A stretch of 64,000 nt of DNA. Origin: Candidatus Woesearchaeota archaeon (GTDB taxonomy: Archaea > Nanobdellota > Nanobdellia > Woesearchaeales > UBA10216). Both the position numbers and the translations under genes were made by a program. Shown piece after piece: positions 24,858 to 33,034 of this stretch; the stretch's first letter is position 1, and each line of letters starts with the position of its first letter. Where the stretch lies: assembly GCA_016192905.1 (NCBI GenBank), contig JACPTG010000004.1, forward strand, positions 109,734 through 173,733. The letters run 5' to 3'. The notes under the pieces are model-generated. The model was not told where the DNA came from and ran no database searches. It saw only the letters and a program-made list of their open reading frames with translations.

Positions 24858-25082
24858 ATGGCGAACAGAACACCAGACTCAACTGGACTTGCAGAGGTTC
24901 TGGACAGGGTCCTGGACAAAGGCTTGGTAGTTGATGTCTGGGCGAGAGTGAACCTTGTCGGCATCGAAATTTTGACTGTCGAAGCAAGAGTGGTTGTGGC
25001 GTCTGTGGATACCTTCCTGCACTATGCAGAAGAGATCACAAAGATAGAGCAGGCGCAAATAGCTGCACCAGCAGGCCAGTAA
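24858..25082 (+). CDS. gvpA: Major gas vesicle structural protein GvpA
   Basis: This 74-residue protein is a clear GvpA: GLAEVLDRVLDKGLVVDVWARVNLVGIEILTVEARVVVASVDTFLHYAEEI covers the conserved helix-strand-strand-helix core. It polymerises into the ribbed, gas-filled shell. The short tail (about 60-74) is Ala/Gln-rich. The strongest ribosome binding site in the locus, AGGAGGTGG at 24843-24851, lies six bases before the ATG. A separate promoter and a downstream hairpin fit high, gvpA-only expression. Confidence 0.97.
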   Translation: MANRTPDSTGLAEVLDRVLDKGLVVDVWARVNLVGIEILTVEARVVVASVDTFLHYAEEITKIEQAQIAAPAGQ

Positions 25083-25085
25083 AGC

Positions 25086-25131
25086 CACCCTCTTTTTTTA
25101 TTTTTGAGGGCGGTTTTACCGCATTTTTTAT
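25086..25131 (+). terminator. Hairpin and T-tract after gvpA
   Basis: CCCTC (25088-25092) pairs with GAGGG (25106-25110) around a T-run. A second perfect hairpin GCGGT-TTT-ACCGC (25110-25122) is followed by ATTTTTTAT. Partial termination here would keep gvpA transcripts in excess over the downstream genes. Confidence 0.6.
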
Positions 25132-25172
25132 GCTGGAAGAAGGATACTTGTAGAAGATGCGGAGGGATTATA

Positions 25173-25601
25173 ATGACCAAGGGAGAAAAAAAGGAGGCCA
25201 AAACAGCCAGCAAACCAGTCCCAAAGGATTCTGTGAAAGCTTTCCAGGGAAGGATACTCGCTGAAAAAGGGAAGATGACCGCTTACTCAAAGAAGATGGC
25301 AGGCAATGTCAGGGAGATGCAAAAAGCCAGCAGTGAGCTAAGCAAGAAGATGCGTGAAGATGGGAAGAAAATGCGTGAGGATGCGTCTAAAATGAGGGGA
25401 GATGGAATCAGGGCGATGAAAACAAAAGTAAACAAGTTTAAAGATGAAATTGCTGCCCAAACAAAGGCAAACCAGGATGCGGCAAAAAAGATGGGAGCCG
25501 CGGTCAAATCTTTCCAGGGAAAAGTAAAATATTACGGCATAGAGCTAAGAACATTCCAAAAAGACGTTGTTCAGGCATACATCAAAGCCTTTTGGGGCTA
25601 A
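25173..25601 (+). CDS. GvpC-like coiled-coil protein
   Basis: This 142-residue, almost wholly helical, Lys/Met/Ala-rich protein lies right after gvpA, the usual place of gvpC. It has a terminal repeat: VKAFQGRILAEKGKM (21-35) and VKSFQGKVKYYGIEL (111-125). Short internal KKMRED repeats lie near 58-78, and the aromatic end is AYIKAFWG. GvpC proteins are repeat-bearing helical strengtheners on the vesicle surface. True homology could not be confirmed; this is by position and character. A GGAGGG site precedes the ATG at 25173, which is chosen over a longer frame. Confidence 0.55.
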   Translation: MTKGEKKEAKTASKPVPKDSVKAFQGRILAEKGKMTAYSKKMAGNVREMQKASSELSKKMREDGKKMREDASKMRGDGIRAMKTKVNKFKDEIAAQTKANQDAAKKMGAAVKSFQGKVKYYGIELRTFQKDVVQAYIKAFWG

Positions 25602-25606
25602 ACCAA

Positions 25607-26116
25607 ATGGACACAGATATTCAGGCCACGATACTTAAATACATCCAAAAAAACAAGGCGGCCAACACATACAAGCTGGCCAGGAATTTAGGTGTCGACC
25701 GTGAAAGATTAGTGGAAGAGCTCGCCAAGCTACAGGAGAAAGGCCTGATAGAGCACAGAACAGGCATGGTAAGGCATTCAGGCAAGGCAAAGGCTGAAGC
25801 AGCAGTGATTACAGAGGCGGAGACTTTCCAAAAGGTTTCCAAGCCAAAAACAGAAAGACCCAGAATTAAGAAACAAATCGTAAGGCATGTTCCAAAAATG
25901 AGAGCCAGGCGTATCCTTAAGAACAGTTTTCGGGCAGGAAAGCCAGCCGGAGAGCAAGGCTGGCTTTCCAATCTAACTCAAAACATAGGCCAATTGAGCA
26001 TCCCGGAAGTGTTCGGGCGGAAAATAGAGTTCAAAGGAACAGGCTTTGATTTTTCCAGGTTAAATGGGCGCATCAGCCAGCTGGAAATTCCCGTTATGCT
26101 TAAAAAAAGGTGGTGA
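25607..26116 (+). CDS. Winged-helix protein of the gas vesicle plus-strand arm
   Basis: This 169-residue protein has an N-terminal winged helix (about 1-60, NTYKLARNLGVDRERLVEELAKLQEKGLIEHR), a long basic linker and a C-terminal part with two similar motifs, QLSIPEVF and QLEIPVML. The ATG at 25607 follows the previous stop by five bases. It may regulate the locus or tether to vesicle or membrane proteins. No specific family was recognised. Confidence 0.6.
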   Translation: MDTDIQATILKYIQKNKAANTYKLARNLGVDRERLVEELAKLQEKGLIEHRTGMVRHSGKAKAEAAVITEAETFQKVSKPKTERPRIKKQIVRHVPKMRARRILKNSFRAGKPAGEQGWLSNLTQNIGQLSIPEVFGRKIEFKGTGFDFSRLNGRISQLEIPVMLKKRW

Positions 26117-26123
26117 TGAAAGA

Positions 26124-26504
26124 ATGGCTAAAACAAAAATAAGATTTCCATTGATACCAGCAAGACTGGACTTTTCAGACAAAAGGCAAGGATTTTGGGC
26201 GCTGCTTGGCGGACTAATACTGGCGGGATTAGGCAGCCTTACAATGCCCTCTATCTTTTCACCAGGAGCGTGGGTAAATGCCGTGATAGTTCTCGGGGTA
26301 ATCGTGGGGGTAATAAACGCATTTAACAAGGAAGCCCTGACGTTCCTGATAACGGCCCTAAGCGCCACATTTATGCTATCAGTGCTGGCATCATCCCAGG
26401 CCTTCCCATACGCAGTAATGCAATTGTTCAGTTCAGTTTCATACCTGCTTGCCGCTGCCAGCGTGGTAGTGTCTTTAAAGGTCGTTTATGCACTTACGCG
26501 ATAA
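26124..26504 (+). CDS. Multi-pass membrane protein ending the gas vesicle arm
   Basis: This 126-residue protein has a short basic N-terminus and about four membrane helices (near 25-45, 50-68, 73-92 and 98-120). There are no catalytic motifs. It begins seven bases after the previous stop behind AAGGTGGTGA, so it belongs to the same transcript. It may anchor or sense vesicle status at the membrane; function unknown. Confidence 0.6.
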   Translation: MAKTKIRFPLIPARLDFSDKRQGFWALLGGLILAGLGSLTMPSIFSPGAWVNAVIVLGVIVGVINAFNKEALTFLITALSATFMLSVLASSQAFPYAVMQLFSSVSYLLAAASVVVSLKVVYALTR

Positions 26505-26539
26505 ACTTGCACAAATTGCATAGAAGTGCCAACCCACCA

Positions 26540-26603
26540 GAACCACCTCCCGCAATGCTTCCACAGTTTTACTCAGCCATTGCTGAAAAAGGGGGGGTGG
26601 TTC
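26540..26603. terminator. Long hairpin after the gas vesicle locus
   Basis: GAACCACC (26540-26547) pairs with GGTGGTTC (26596-26603), and inside it GCAATG (26552-26557) pairs with CATTGC (26578-26583). A 7-G run is part of the stem. It marks the downstream limit of the locus and may act as a terminator or be a remnant of an inverted-repeat element. Confidence 0.4.
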
Positions 26604-26681
26604 GGCCCCTTAAACAGGTGATTTTGCTGTTTTCTTTCAGGCAGGATTAACTTTTTAAGCCACGCTGCATGAAAGACCTGG

Positions 26682-27446
26682 ATGGCAAGCTTCGAGGGAG
26701 TGATTGGGGCTTCCGCGGTGTTAATCGGCGGCATAGGAATATTCTGGAACGGGTTCTACAAGTTCTACAAGAAGCGGCTCATTGAGAATACGCCAACATC
26801 AAAAATCAGGAGCATAGCAATGGGCATGGTGGAGATAAACGGCAAGGCAGTCCCTCCGCAGGGAAAGGTGCTGACAGGCCTGCTTTCCGGAGACAAATGC
26901 GTATACTACCGCTATGCAGTTGAAGAGAGAAAAACCGACAGCAAAGGAAGACAGTACTGGACGGCAATTGACAGGGGAGAGAAAAGAGCCCATTTCTATG
27001 TGAAGGATGAGACAGGAACTGTTCTTCTTGACCCAACCGGCGCAGAAGTGGACATACCGGTGGACTTCACGCACACGCTTTCAGAAGGCAGAAAAACCCC
27101 TGCAACAATTGTCCAATACATGGTTTCAAAGAAAATAAACCCCAAGCAGTTCTTTTTCGGATACCGCCCTCTCAGATTTACAGAATGGCACATCGCACCA
27201 GGGGACAACCTCTACGTGCTGGGGACTGCCGGGTCAAACCCGTTCAAGACCAAGGCGGTGAGGAACGAGGAAGGGGCGATGATAGCAAAAGGCAAAGGCA
27301 CATTTGTAATATCAGACAGCTCTGAAAAGGAGATACTCGGGAAATACAAATGGCAGGTGCCGCTTCAGCTATTCGGAGGCGCAGCATTGATAGTTGGCGG
27401 GCTGTGGTTTCTCATGCAAGTAATAACATTTTTAAATGGAAGTTAA
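26682..27446 (+). CDS. GIDE-domain membrane protein
   Basis: This 254-residue protein has an N-terminal membrane helix (about 7-25), a beta-rich GIDE-like domain (about 45-225; GKVLTGLLSGDKCVYYRY, FYVKDETGTVLLDP, NLYVLGT) and a C-terminal membrane helix (about 228-250). GIDE domains occur in the mitochondrial ligase MUL1 and in prokaryotic proteins beside LemA, as here. No RING domain is present. It probably acts with LemA in an envelope process not yet defined. Confidence 0.75.
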   Translation: MASFEGVIGASAVLIGGIGIFWNGFYKFYKKRLIENTPTSKIRSIAMGMVEINGKAVPPQGKVLTGLLSGDKCVYYRYAVEERKTDSKGRQYWTAIDRGEKRAHFYVKDETGTVLLDPTGAEVDIPVDFTHTLSEGRKTPATIVQYMVSKKINPKQFFFGYRPLRFTEWHIAPGDNLYVLGTAGSNPFKTKAVRNEEGAMIAKGKGTFVISDSSEKEILGKYKWQVPLQLFGGAALIVGGLWFLMQVITFLNGS

Positions 27447-27451
27447 GCATC

Positions 27452-28045
27452 ATGCGTAAAATGGCGTTCGCAGGACTTCTGTTCGCAGTGCTGCTCGGAG
27501 GAGTGTTTTTAGGGCTTCTGGGCATAATAGCCGTTGTCTATGTCGTATCTGTCTACAACGGCCTTGTAACACTCAAGAACAACATCAAAAAGTCATGGGC
27601 AAACATAGACGTTCTCCTGAAGCAGAGAAGCGATGAGCTGCCAAAGCTCATAAACTCTGTAAAGGGCTACATGAAGCATGAGAAGCAGCTGCTTACAGAG
27701 ATAACCGCAGCCAGGACTGCCATAATGAAGGCAAAGACACTGCCGCAAAAGGCGGCTGCAGACAACATGATAACCGGAGCGCTAAAAAGCCTCTTTGCGG
27801 TGGCAGAGAACTACCCAAACCTGAAGGCTAACGAGAACTTCATACAGCTGCAGGGGAGGATAAGCGAAATAGAAAACCAGCTTGCTGACAGAAGGGAGTT
27901 CTACAACGACAGCGTAAACACATACAACATAAGGATACAGAGCTTCCCTGACATGATAGCCGCCAAAATGTTCGGGTTCACAACGCCTGAAGAGATGTTC
28001 AAGGCAACTGAAGCAGAGAAGAAGGACGTCAAGGTTGAGTTCTGA
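27452..28045 (+). CDS. lemA: LemA family protein
   Basis: This 197-residue protein has one N-terminal membrane helix (about 5-30) followed by YNGLVTLKNNIKKSWANIDVLLKQRSDELP, the LemA hallmark, then antiparallel helices with RREFYNDSVNTYN. It follows the GIDE gene by five bases, a known pairing. The ATG at 27452 is chosen; the longer frame only overlaps the GIDE gene. Confidence 0.9.
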   Translation: MRKMAFAGLLFAVLLGGVFLGLLGIIAVVYVVSVYNGLVTLKNNIKKSWANIDVLLKQRSDELPKLINSVKGYMKHEKQLLTEITAARTAIMKAKTLPQKAAADNMITGALKSLFAVAENYPNLKANENFIQLQGRISEIENQLADRREFYNDSVNTYNIRIQSFPDMIAAKMFGFTTPEEMFKATEAEKKDVKVEF

Positions 28046-28052
28046 TTTAAAC

Positions 28053-28604
28053 CTACTCTTTAATTAAAGCAACAATAACCCCGGAAATTAAAATCAAAGC
28101 GGCTGTGAAGTAGAACATCAGCCGCATGTCCTGAGCGGAAAGAATAAAGCCGCCAGCAATAATTCCAATCGCCGCAGCAATGCCCACCACAGCATGGAAC
28201 TTTCCAATATCAGTGCCCCTTGAAACCTTCTTTGTCAAATCCCCCAGGAAAGCTGTAAGGGCTGTAACAAGCATTGCGCTTATTATTCCGTTAGCAACCT
28301 GAAGGACATAAAGGAGATGAATTGAGTTAACAAAGGCATACCCTAAAGTAACTGCCGAAAGGGCAAACGTCGGGAAAAGAACAAAAGGTTTCCTTCCCAG
28401 CCTATCAGACCATCTTCCAGCAAAATACGAGGTGACTGACTGGGCAAGAGCCATAAGGCCGAGGGCAATGCCGAGCTGCTGAAGACCGCCCCCGAAGCCC
28501 TGGATAAAAATAATCCAAAAAGGGGTAAACACGCCAAAGGCAAATGAGAATACTGCATTAGACGCCAGGAGAAGCCTGTAATTCGCCAGGTTTTTCGAGA
28601 GCAT
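28053..28604 (-). CDS. Half-size MFS-type transporter
   Basis: This 183-residue protein has about six membrane helices and the MFS motif-A loop GRWSDRLGRKPF between helices 2 and 3. Normal MFS proteins have 12 helices, so this is an N-terminal half: either a natural half-transporter that dimerises or a truncated gene. GGGGG precedes the ATG at 28604. No second half was found before the convergent lemA stop. Confidence 0.65.
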   Translation of the reverse strand: MLSKNLANYRLLLASNAVFSFAFGVFTPFWIIFIQGFGGGLQQLGIALGLMALAQSVTSYFAGRWSDRLGRKPFVLFPTFALSAVTLGYAFVNSIHLLYVLQVANGIISAMLVTALTAFLGDLTKKVSRGTDIGKFHAVVGIAAAIGIIAGGFILSAQDMRLMFYFTAALILISGVIVALIKE

Positions 28605-28827
28605 CAGTAATTCGCCCCCTCTCCTTAAGCTTGTTATTTTCAACGGTTCTGAGGCAATTTTCCCTTTCCCGCTCACTTGCCCGGTTACAAATAGGCTCGT
28701 CTGTCGCTCTGGTGTAATCAACCTCTTCACACGCATTTTGATTGCAAATACAATAATTTGCAGGCCTGACAAATTCCTTAATGCGGCTCCAAAAAGAATT
28801 TTCAACGTGCTTGTTTTCTTTTCCCAT
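28558..28827 (-). CDS. Possible small cysteine-bearing protein after the acs gene
   Basis: This 89-codon frame starts one base after the acs stop with TGGAGGAG seven bases before its ATG. It has a YCICNQNAC cluster and further cysteines, then a charged helix. It overlaps the half-MFS start by 47 bases. The start context is good but no family was recognised. The alternative is untranslated spacer. Confidence 0.3.
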   Translation of the reverse strand: MGKENKHVENSFWSRIKEFVRPANYCICNQNACEEVDYTRATDEPICNRASERERENCLRTVENNKLKERGRITDALEKPGELQASPGV

Positions 28828-28828
28828 T

Positions 28829-30544
28829 TCAATACTCCTCCAGTGTAGAAAGGTCTCCGACTGGAAGGCCCATCTCCCGGGCCTTAAGCACGCGGCGCAT
28901 AATCTTGCCTGAGCGGGTCTTGGGAAGGCTGTCCACAAATGCTATTTCCCTGGGATATGCATGGCCTGCAAGGCGCTTCTTGATGTAATCCTTAATCTCG
29001 GTTTCAAGCTTAGGAGAAGGGCTGAAGCCCGGCCTCAGCTTCAGGAACGCCTTGATAATTTCACCTCTCAACTGGTCTGGCTTGCCAATTACGCCTGCCT
29101 CGGCCACGGCAGGGTGCTCAATCAAGGCTGATTCCACTTCAAACGGGCCGACACGCTCGCCGCCAGTCTTAATAACGTCATCAGCGCGGCCAATAAACCA
29201 GAAGTACCCATCATTGTCCATCCTGCCGCGGTCGCCTGAGATATACCATCCACCCTTAAAGTACTCGTTGTATTTTGGAAGGTTGTTCCAGATGGTCTTC
29301 ATCATTGACGGCCAGCCCGGCTTAAGGGCGATGTTGCCTTCCTGGCCAGCAGGAAGAGGCTTGCCAGCGTCATCAACAATAGCCGCGGTTACGCCTGGAA
29401 ACGGCCTGCCCATGGAGCCGACCTTAATGTCCATGGAAGGGTAGTTGGAAATCATGATGCCGCCTGTTTCTGTCTGCCACCAGTTGTCATGGAAGGGCAG
29501 GCCAAAAGCCTTCAGCCCCCACCTAATCGCTTCGGGATTGAGAGGCTCGCCAACACTGCATAAGTGCCTCAGCGAGCTGAGGTCGTATTTTTTGTAGGCT
29601 TCCCCAGCCTGCATCAGCATCCTGACAGCAGTCGGCGCAGTATACCAGACAGTCACCTTATACTTGTCTACAAGAGAGTACCATTTCTCTGCATCAAAGC
29701 GGCCCTCGTAGATAAGCGATGTGGCCCCGCAGGCCCAGTTGCCGATAATCTCATAGGCAATTCCAGTCACCCAGCCAGGGTCTGCAGTGCACCAGTACAC
29801 ATCCTCATCCTTCAAATCAAGCACGTACTTTGCAGTAATGTACTCATGGACAATTGCATTCTGGCAGTGGACAACTCCCTTGGGCTTGCCGGTGGTGCCT
29901 GAAGTGTAAAGCATAAAGGCGAAGTCATCAGGAGACATAGGTTCAGGCTGGAATGAAGAGGGCATCTGTCCTGAATCCCTGAATGCTATGGTTTCGCCTC
30001 CTGATGAGCCGGCATCTGTAAGGATTATTGACTTCAGCTCAGGAAGCTCACCACGGATATTACTAACCCGCTGCATCAGCTCTGTGTTCGTTATCAGGAA
30101 TTTTGCGCCGCTGTCCTTCAGCCTGTCCCTGATGGCATCAGGGCCGAAGGCAGAGAACATTGTGCCTGCGACAGCGCCAACCTTCAGGATGGCCAGAAAG
30201 CTGATGAAAAGCTCAGGAACCCTTGGCAGGAAGATGAAACATCGGTCGCCCTTGCCAAGGCCATGCTTGACGAGGAGGTTAGCTACCCTATTGCTGGCGT
30301 CCCTCAGCTCGCTGAAGGTGAACTCAAGAGCAGAGCCTGATTCGCCCTCCCAAAGCAAAGCAACCTTATTAGCCCTCCATCCCTCAGCGTGCCTGTCAAC
30401 AGCGTTGTACGGGATGCTCAGCCTGCCATTCCAGAAGACAAGCTCATCAGCAGCCTTGCCAGCCGCCTGCGCAGCGCTCCTGTATTCAGGCATATTCGGC
30501 TCAGACCTTAGGAGCTCCTGCCTCTTGCCCATTATCTCATCCAT
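28829..30544 (-). CDS. acsA: Acetyl-CoA synthetase (AMP-forming), AcsA-like
   Basis: This 571-residue adenylate-forming enzyme converts acetate, or another short acid, with ATP and CoA into the acyl-CoA. It has the P-loop LYTSGTTGKPKG (about 211-222), WWQTETGG (about 354-361), the hinge GRADDVIKTGG and the adenylation lysine in RSGKIMRR (near 550). The length and motifs resemble the compact bacterial AcsA. It is divergent from a TrmB-family regulator, which probably controls it. Confidence 0.88.
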   Translation of the reverse strand: MDEIMGKRQELLRSEPNMPEYRSAAQAAGKAADELVFWNGRLSIPYNAVDRHAEGWRANKVALLWEGESGSALEFTFSELRDASNRVANLLVKHGLGKGDRCFIFLPRVPELFISFLAILKVGAVAGTMFSAFGPDAIRDRLKDSGAKFLITNTELMQRVSNIRGELPELKSIILTDAGSSGGETIAFRDSGQMPSSFQPEPMSPDDFAFMLYTSGTTGKPKGVVHCQNAIVHEYITAKYVLDLKDEDVYWCTADPGWVTGIAYEIIGNWACGATSLIYEGRFDAEKWYSLVDKYKVTVWYTAPTAVRMLMQAGEAYKKYDLSSLRHLCSVGEPLNPEAIRWGLKAFGLPFHDNWWQTETGGIMISNYPSMDIKVGSMGRPFPGVTAAIVDDAGKPLPAGQEGNIALKPGWPSMMKTIWNNLPKYNEYFKGGWYISGDRGRMDNDGYFWFIGRADDVIKTGGERVGPFEVESALIEHPAVAEAGVIGKPDQLRGEIIKAFLKLRPGFSPSPKLETEIKDYIKKRLAGHAYPREIAFVDSLPKTRSGKIMRRVLKAREMGLPVGDLSTLEEY

Positions 30545-30563
30545 AACCCGCTTGCCGGATTAT

Positions 30564-30599
30564 GTTTTTATAAAACTTTGCCAAGGCAAAATTTAAATA
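30564..30599. promoter_or_regulatory. Divergent acs/trmB promoters with an inverted repeat between
   Basis: A minus-strand TATA (plus GTTTTTATAAAAC, 30564-30576) and a plus-strand TATA (ATTTAAATA, 30591-30599) flank TTTGCC-AA-GGCAAA (30577-30590). A regulator bound to the repeat would cover the BRE of both promoters. Confidence 0.6.
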
Positions 30600-30663
30600 C
30601 TAGCGCGTGTTGGTTATGACTGGCGTGTAGTGGAAGTTTATATTTCCCATCAGGGAGGCACAA

Positions 30664-31485
30664 ATGATAATCAAAGAGGAATTTTTAAGCAAGCTCAGGA
30701 CATATTTCTCATTAAACCTTTATGAAGTGAAAATCTGGACAGCCCTGCTCTCAAGAGGGGTTTCCACGGCAGGAGAACTTTCAGACATAGCAAATGTGCC
30801 AAGGTCAAGAAGCTACGACGTCCTTGAAAGCCTGGAGAAGAAAGGATTTGTAGTGATGAAGTTCGGCAAGCCAATAAAATACATGGCAGTCCAGCCGTCA
30901 GAAGTTGTGGAGCGGGTAAAAAAGCACATGAAGATGGAGGCAGACCGTAAAATAAAGAGGCTTGACGAGCTGAGAAACACAGAAGTCCTTGACGAGCTGA
31001 AGACGCTGCATGAGCAGGGACTGGAGCTCATAGAGCCAACAGACCTTTCAGGCAGCCTCAAGGGAAGACACAACTTATACAACCACCTTGACCTGATGAT
31101 AAAAAACGCTGAGAAATCAGTCACGCTCATGACAACCTCCCAGGGATTGCTCAGAAAGATAGAAGGGCTAAAGCCGACGCTTGAAAAGGTCAAAAAACGC
31201 GGGGTCAAGGTAAGGATTGCAGCGCCAATAACAAAGGAGTCAAAGGACGCCTTAAAGGAGCTGGGAGACGTTGCAGAGGTAAGGCACACAGACGGAAAGG
31301 CACGCTTCTGCATAGTGGATGGAAAGGAGCTAATGTTCATGGTCCTGGACGACAAGGACGTGCATCCCACCTACGATGTCGGCATATGGGTGAATACCCC
31401 CTTTTTCGCATCGGCAATGGAGAACATGTTCGAGCAGCAGTGGCAGGGAATGAAGCCTGCGCTGGAAGTCGCAAAGAAACTCTGA
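30664..31485 (+). CDS. TrmB family transcription regulator
   Basis: This 273-residue protein has an N-terminal winged helix (about 15-80, NVPRSRSYDVLESLEKKGFV), a coiled-coil linker (about 85-125) and a C-terminal effector domain (about 135-270). This is the TrmB architecture known for sugar or metabolite sensing in archaea. GGAGG precedes the ATG. It is divergent from acsA across a shared operator-like repeat, so acetate metabolism is a likely target. Confidence 0.85.
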   Translation: MIIKEEFLSKLRTYFSLNLYEVKIWTALLSRGVSTAGELSDIANVPRSRSYDVLESLEKKGFVVMKFGKPIKYMAVQPSEVVERVKKHMKMEADRKIKRLDELRNTEVLDELKTLHEQGLELIEPTDLSGSLKGRHNLYNHLDLMIKNAEKSVTLMTTSQGLLRKIEGLKPTLEKVKKRGVKVRIAAPITKESKDALKELGDVAEVRHTDGKARFCIVDGKELMFMVLDDKDVHPTYDVGIWVNTPFFASAMENMFEQQWQGMKPALEVAKKL

Positions 31486-31522
31486 TGGATACATTTAAAT
31501 AAAGTCTGTCCACGCTAAATCC

Positions 31523-33034
31523 ATGCAGCATGAGCTGGACAAGACAATAGAATCCCTGCATCCGCTGGAGAGGAAAATACTCCCGCTTCTTGAAAAGCAC
31601 AGGACAGCGGCAGAAATCTGCAAAGCATCAGGCCTTTCTGAAACCGAAGTTCTGCGGGCATTGCAATGGCTCAGCAGCAAGCAGCTGGCAGAAACCAGTG
31701 AGAGCCATACTGAGCTTGTCTGGCTGGACACAAACGGCGAGAAATATGCCAAACAGGGAATGCCTGAAAGAAGGTTTCTGGAAGCAGCGGAGAAACATAA
31801 AGGGCTTGATGAAATAAGAAAAGCAGCAGGGCTTGAAGAGGATGAGCTTAGCATATGCCTTGGCATGCTCAAGAAAAACTGCGCTATAGAACTAAAAAAC
31901 AGGGAAGTACTGATAACGCCGCACGGAAAGAAACTGCTCCAGGGACCAATGCCCGCCGAAGAGTTCCTAAGGAGGAGGTTCCCGGCAGAGACTGGAAAGC
32001 TTGGCCCGACACAGCAGAAAGCCCTAGCAGAGCTGAGGCAAAGGAAAGCAATAGTAAAGGTAACCCAGGCAAGGCAGGTCAATGTCCAGCTGACCAAGCC
32101 AGGCCTTGAAACCCTCAGGAGAGGAATCAGGGAAGGCATGGAAGAGAAACTAACTCCACAAATGCTTAAGACAGGAAGCTGGAAAGGAAAGGAGTTCAGA
32201 AGATACGACCTGCTGTCAGCGGTCCCAAAGATTTACGGAGGCAAGAAGCAGCACTACAGGAGATTCCTTGAAGAGGTAAGGGACCAGTTCATCGCGCTCG
32301 GCTTCGAGGAGATGACCGGGCCCATAGTCGAAACAGAGTTCTGGAACATGGACAGCCTCTACATGCCGCAGTTCCACTCGGCAAGGGACATACAAGATGC
32401 GTACTATATTAAGGAGCCAAAATACTCAAAAGAGCTTCCAAGGGAAATTGTGGAAAAGGTAAGGCAGGCGCATGAAAGGGGAGTAGGGGGTAGCAAAGGG
32501 TGGCGATACAGGTTTGACGTCCAAAGGACGCACAGGCACGTCCTGAGAACACAGGACACCTCAATATCCCCCAGGACGCTCTCAAGCCCAAAGCTGAAAA
32601 TCCCTGGAAAATACTTCCAGATGGTGAGGTGCTTCAGGTATGACGTCATAGACGCGACACACCTTGCGGACTTCAACCAGATAGGGGGATTTGTCGTTGA
32701 GGAAGGAATCAACTTCAGGCACCTAATAGGCCTGCTGAAGCTGTTCGCCGAGGAGTTCGCAAAGGCAGAGCAGATAAAAGTTGTCCCGGCGTACTTCCCA
32801 TTCACAGAGCCATCAGCAGCCCTCTACGCGAAGCATCCTGAAATGGGGTGGATAGAGCTTGGAGGCAGTGGGATATTCAGGCCTGAAATGACGCATCCGC
32901 TTGGAGTAAAAGCCCCTGTAATCGCCTGGGGACTTGGCGTTGACAGGCTTGCGATGTTCAAGCTTGGAATAAAAGACATCAGGCAGCTCTTCAGCCACGA
33001 CCTGGAATTCCTGAGGAACGCGAGGGTAATCTGA
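31523..33034 (+). CDS. pheS: Phenylalanyl-tRNA synthetase alpha subunit
   Basis: This 503-residue archaeal-type alpha chain has N-terminal winged-helix repeats (about 1-150) and the class II catalytic domain with GFEEMTGPIVETEFWNMD, the HLADFNQIGG segment and motif 3 GLGVDRLAM. It forms an alpha2-beta2 enzyme with PheT. A CATTTAAATAAAG box about 30 bases upstream suggests a leaderless transcript. The stop TGA is followed at once by the pheT ATG. Confidence 0.96.
   Translation: MQHELDKTIESLHPLERKILPLLEKHRTAAEICKASGLSETEVLRALQWLSSKQLAETSESHTELVWLDTNGEKYAKQGMPERRFLEAAEKHKGLDEIRKAAGLEEDELSICLGMLKKNCAIELKNREVLITPHGKKLLQGPMPAEEFLRRRFPAETGKLGPTQQKALAELRQRKAIVKVTQARQVNVQLTKPGLETLRRGIREGMEEKLTPQMLKTGSWKGKEFRRYDLLSAVPKIYGGKKQHYRRFLEEVRDQFIALGFEEMTGPIVETEFWNMDSLYMPQFHSARDIQDAYYIKEPKYSKELPREIVEKVRQAHERGVGGSKGWRYRFDVQRTHRHVLRTQDTSISPRTLSSPKLKIPGKYFQMVRCFRYDVIDATHLADFNQIGGFVVEEGINFRHLIGLLKLFAEEFAKAEQIKVVPAYFPFTEPSAALYAKHPEMGWIELGGSGIFRPEMTHPLGVKAPVIAWGLGVDRLAMFKLGIKDIRQLFSHDLEFLRNARVI

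Noticed and set aside
26591..26597. 7-G run downstream of the gas vesicle locus
   Set aside because: It lies in a noncoding hairpin, so no frame can be switched.
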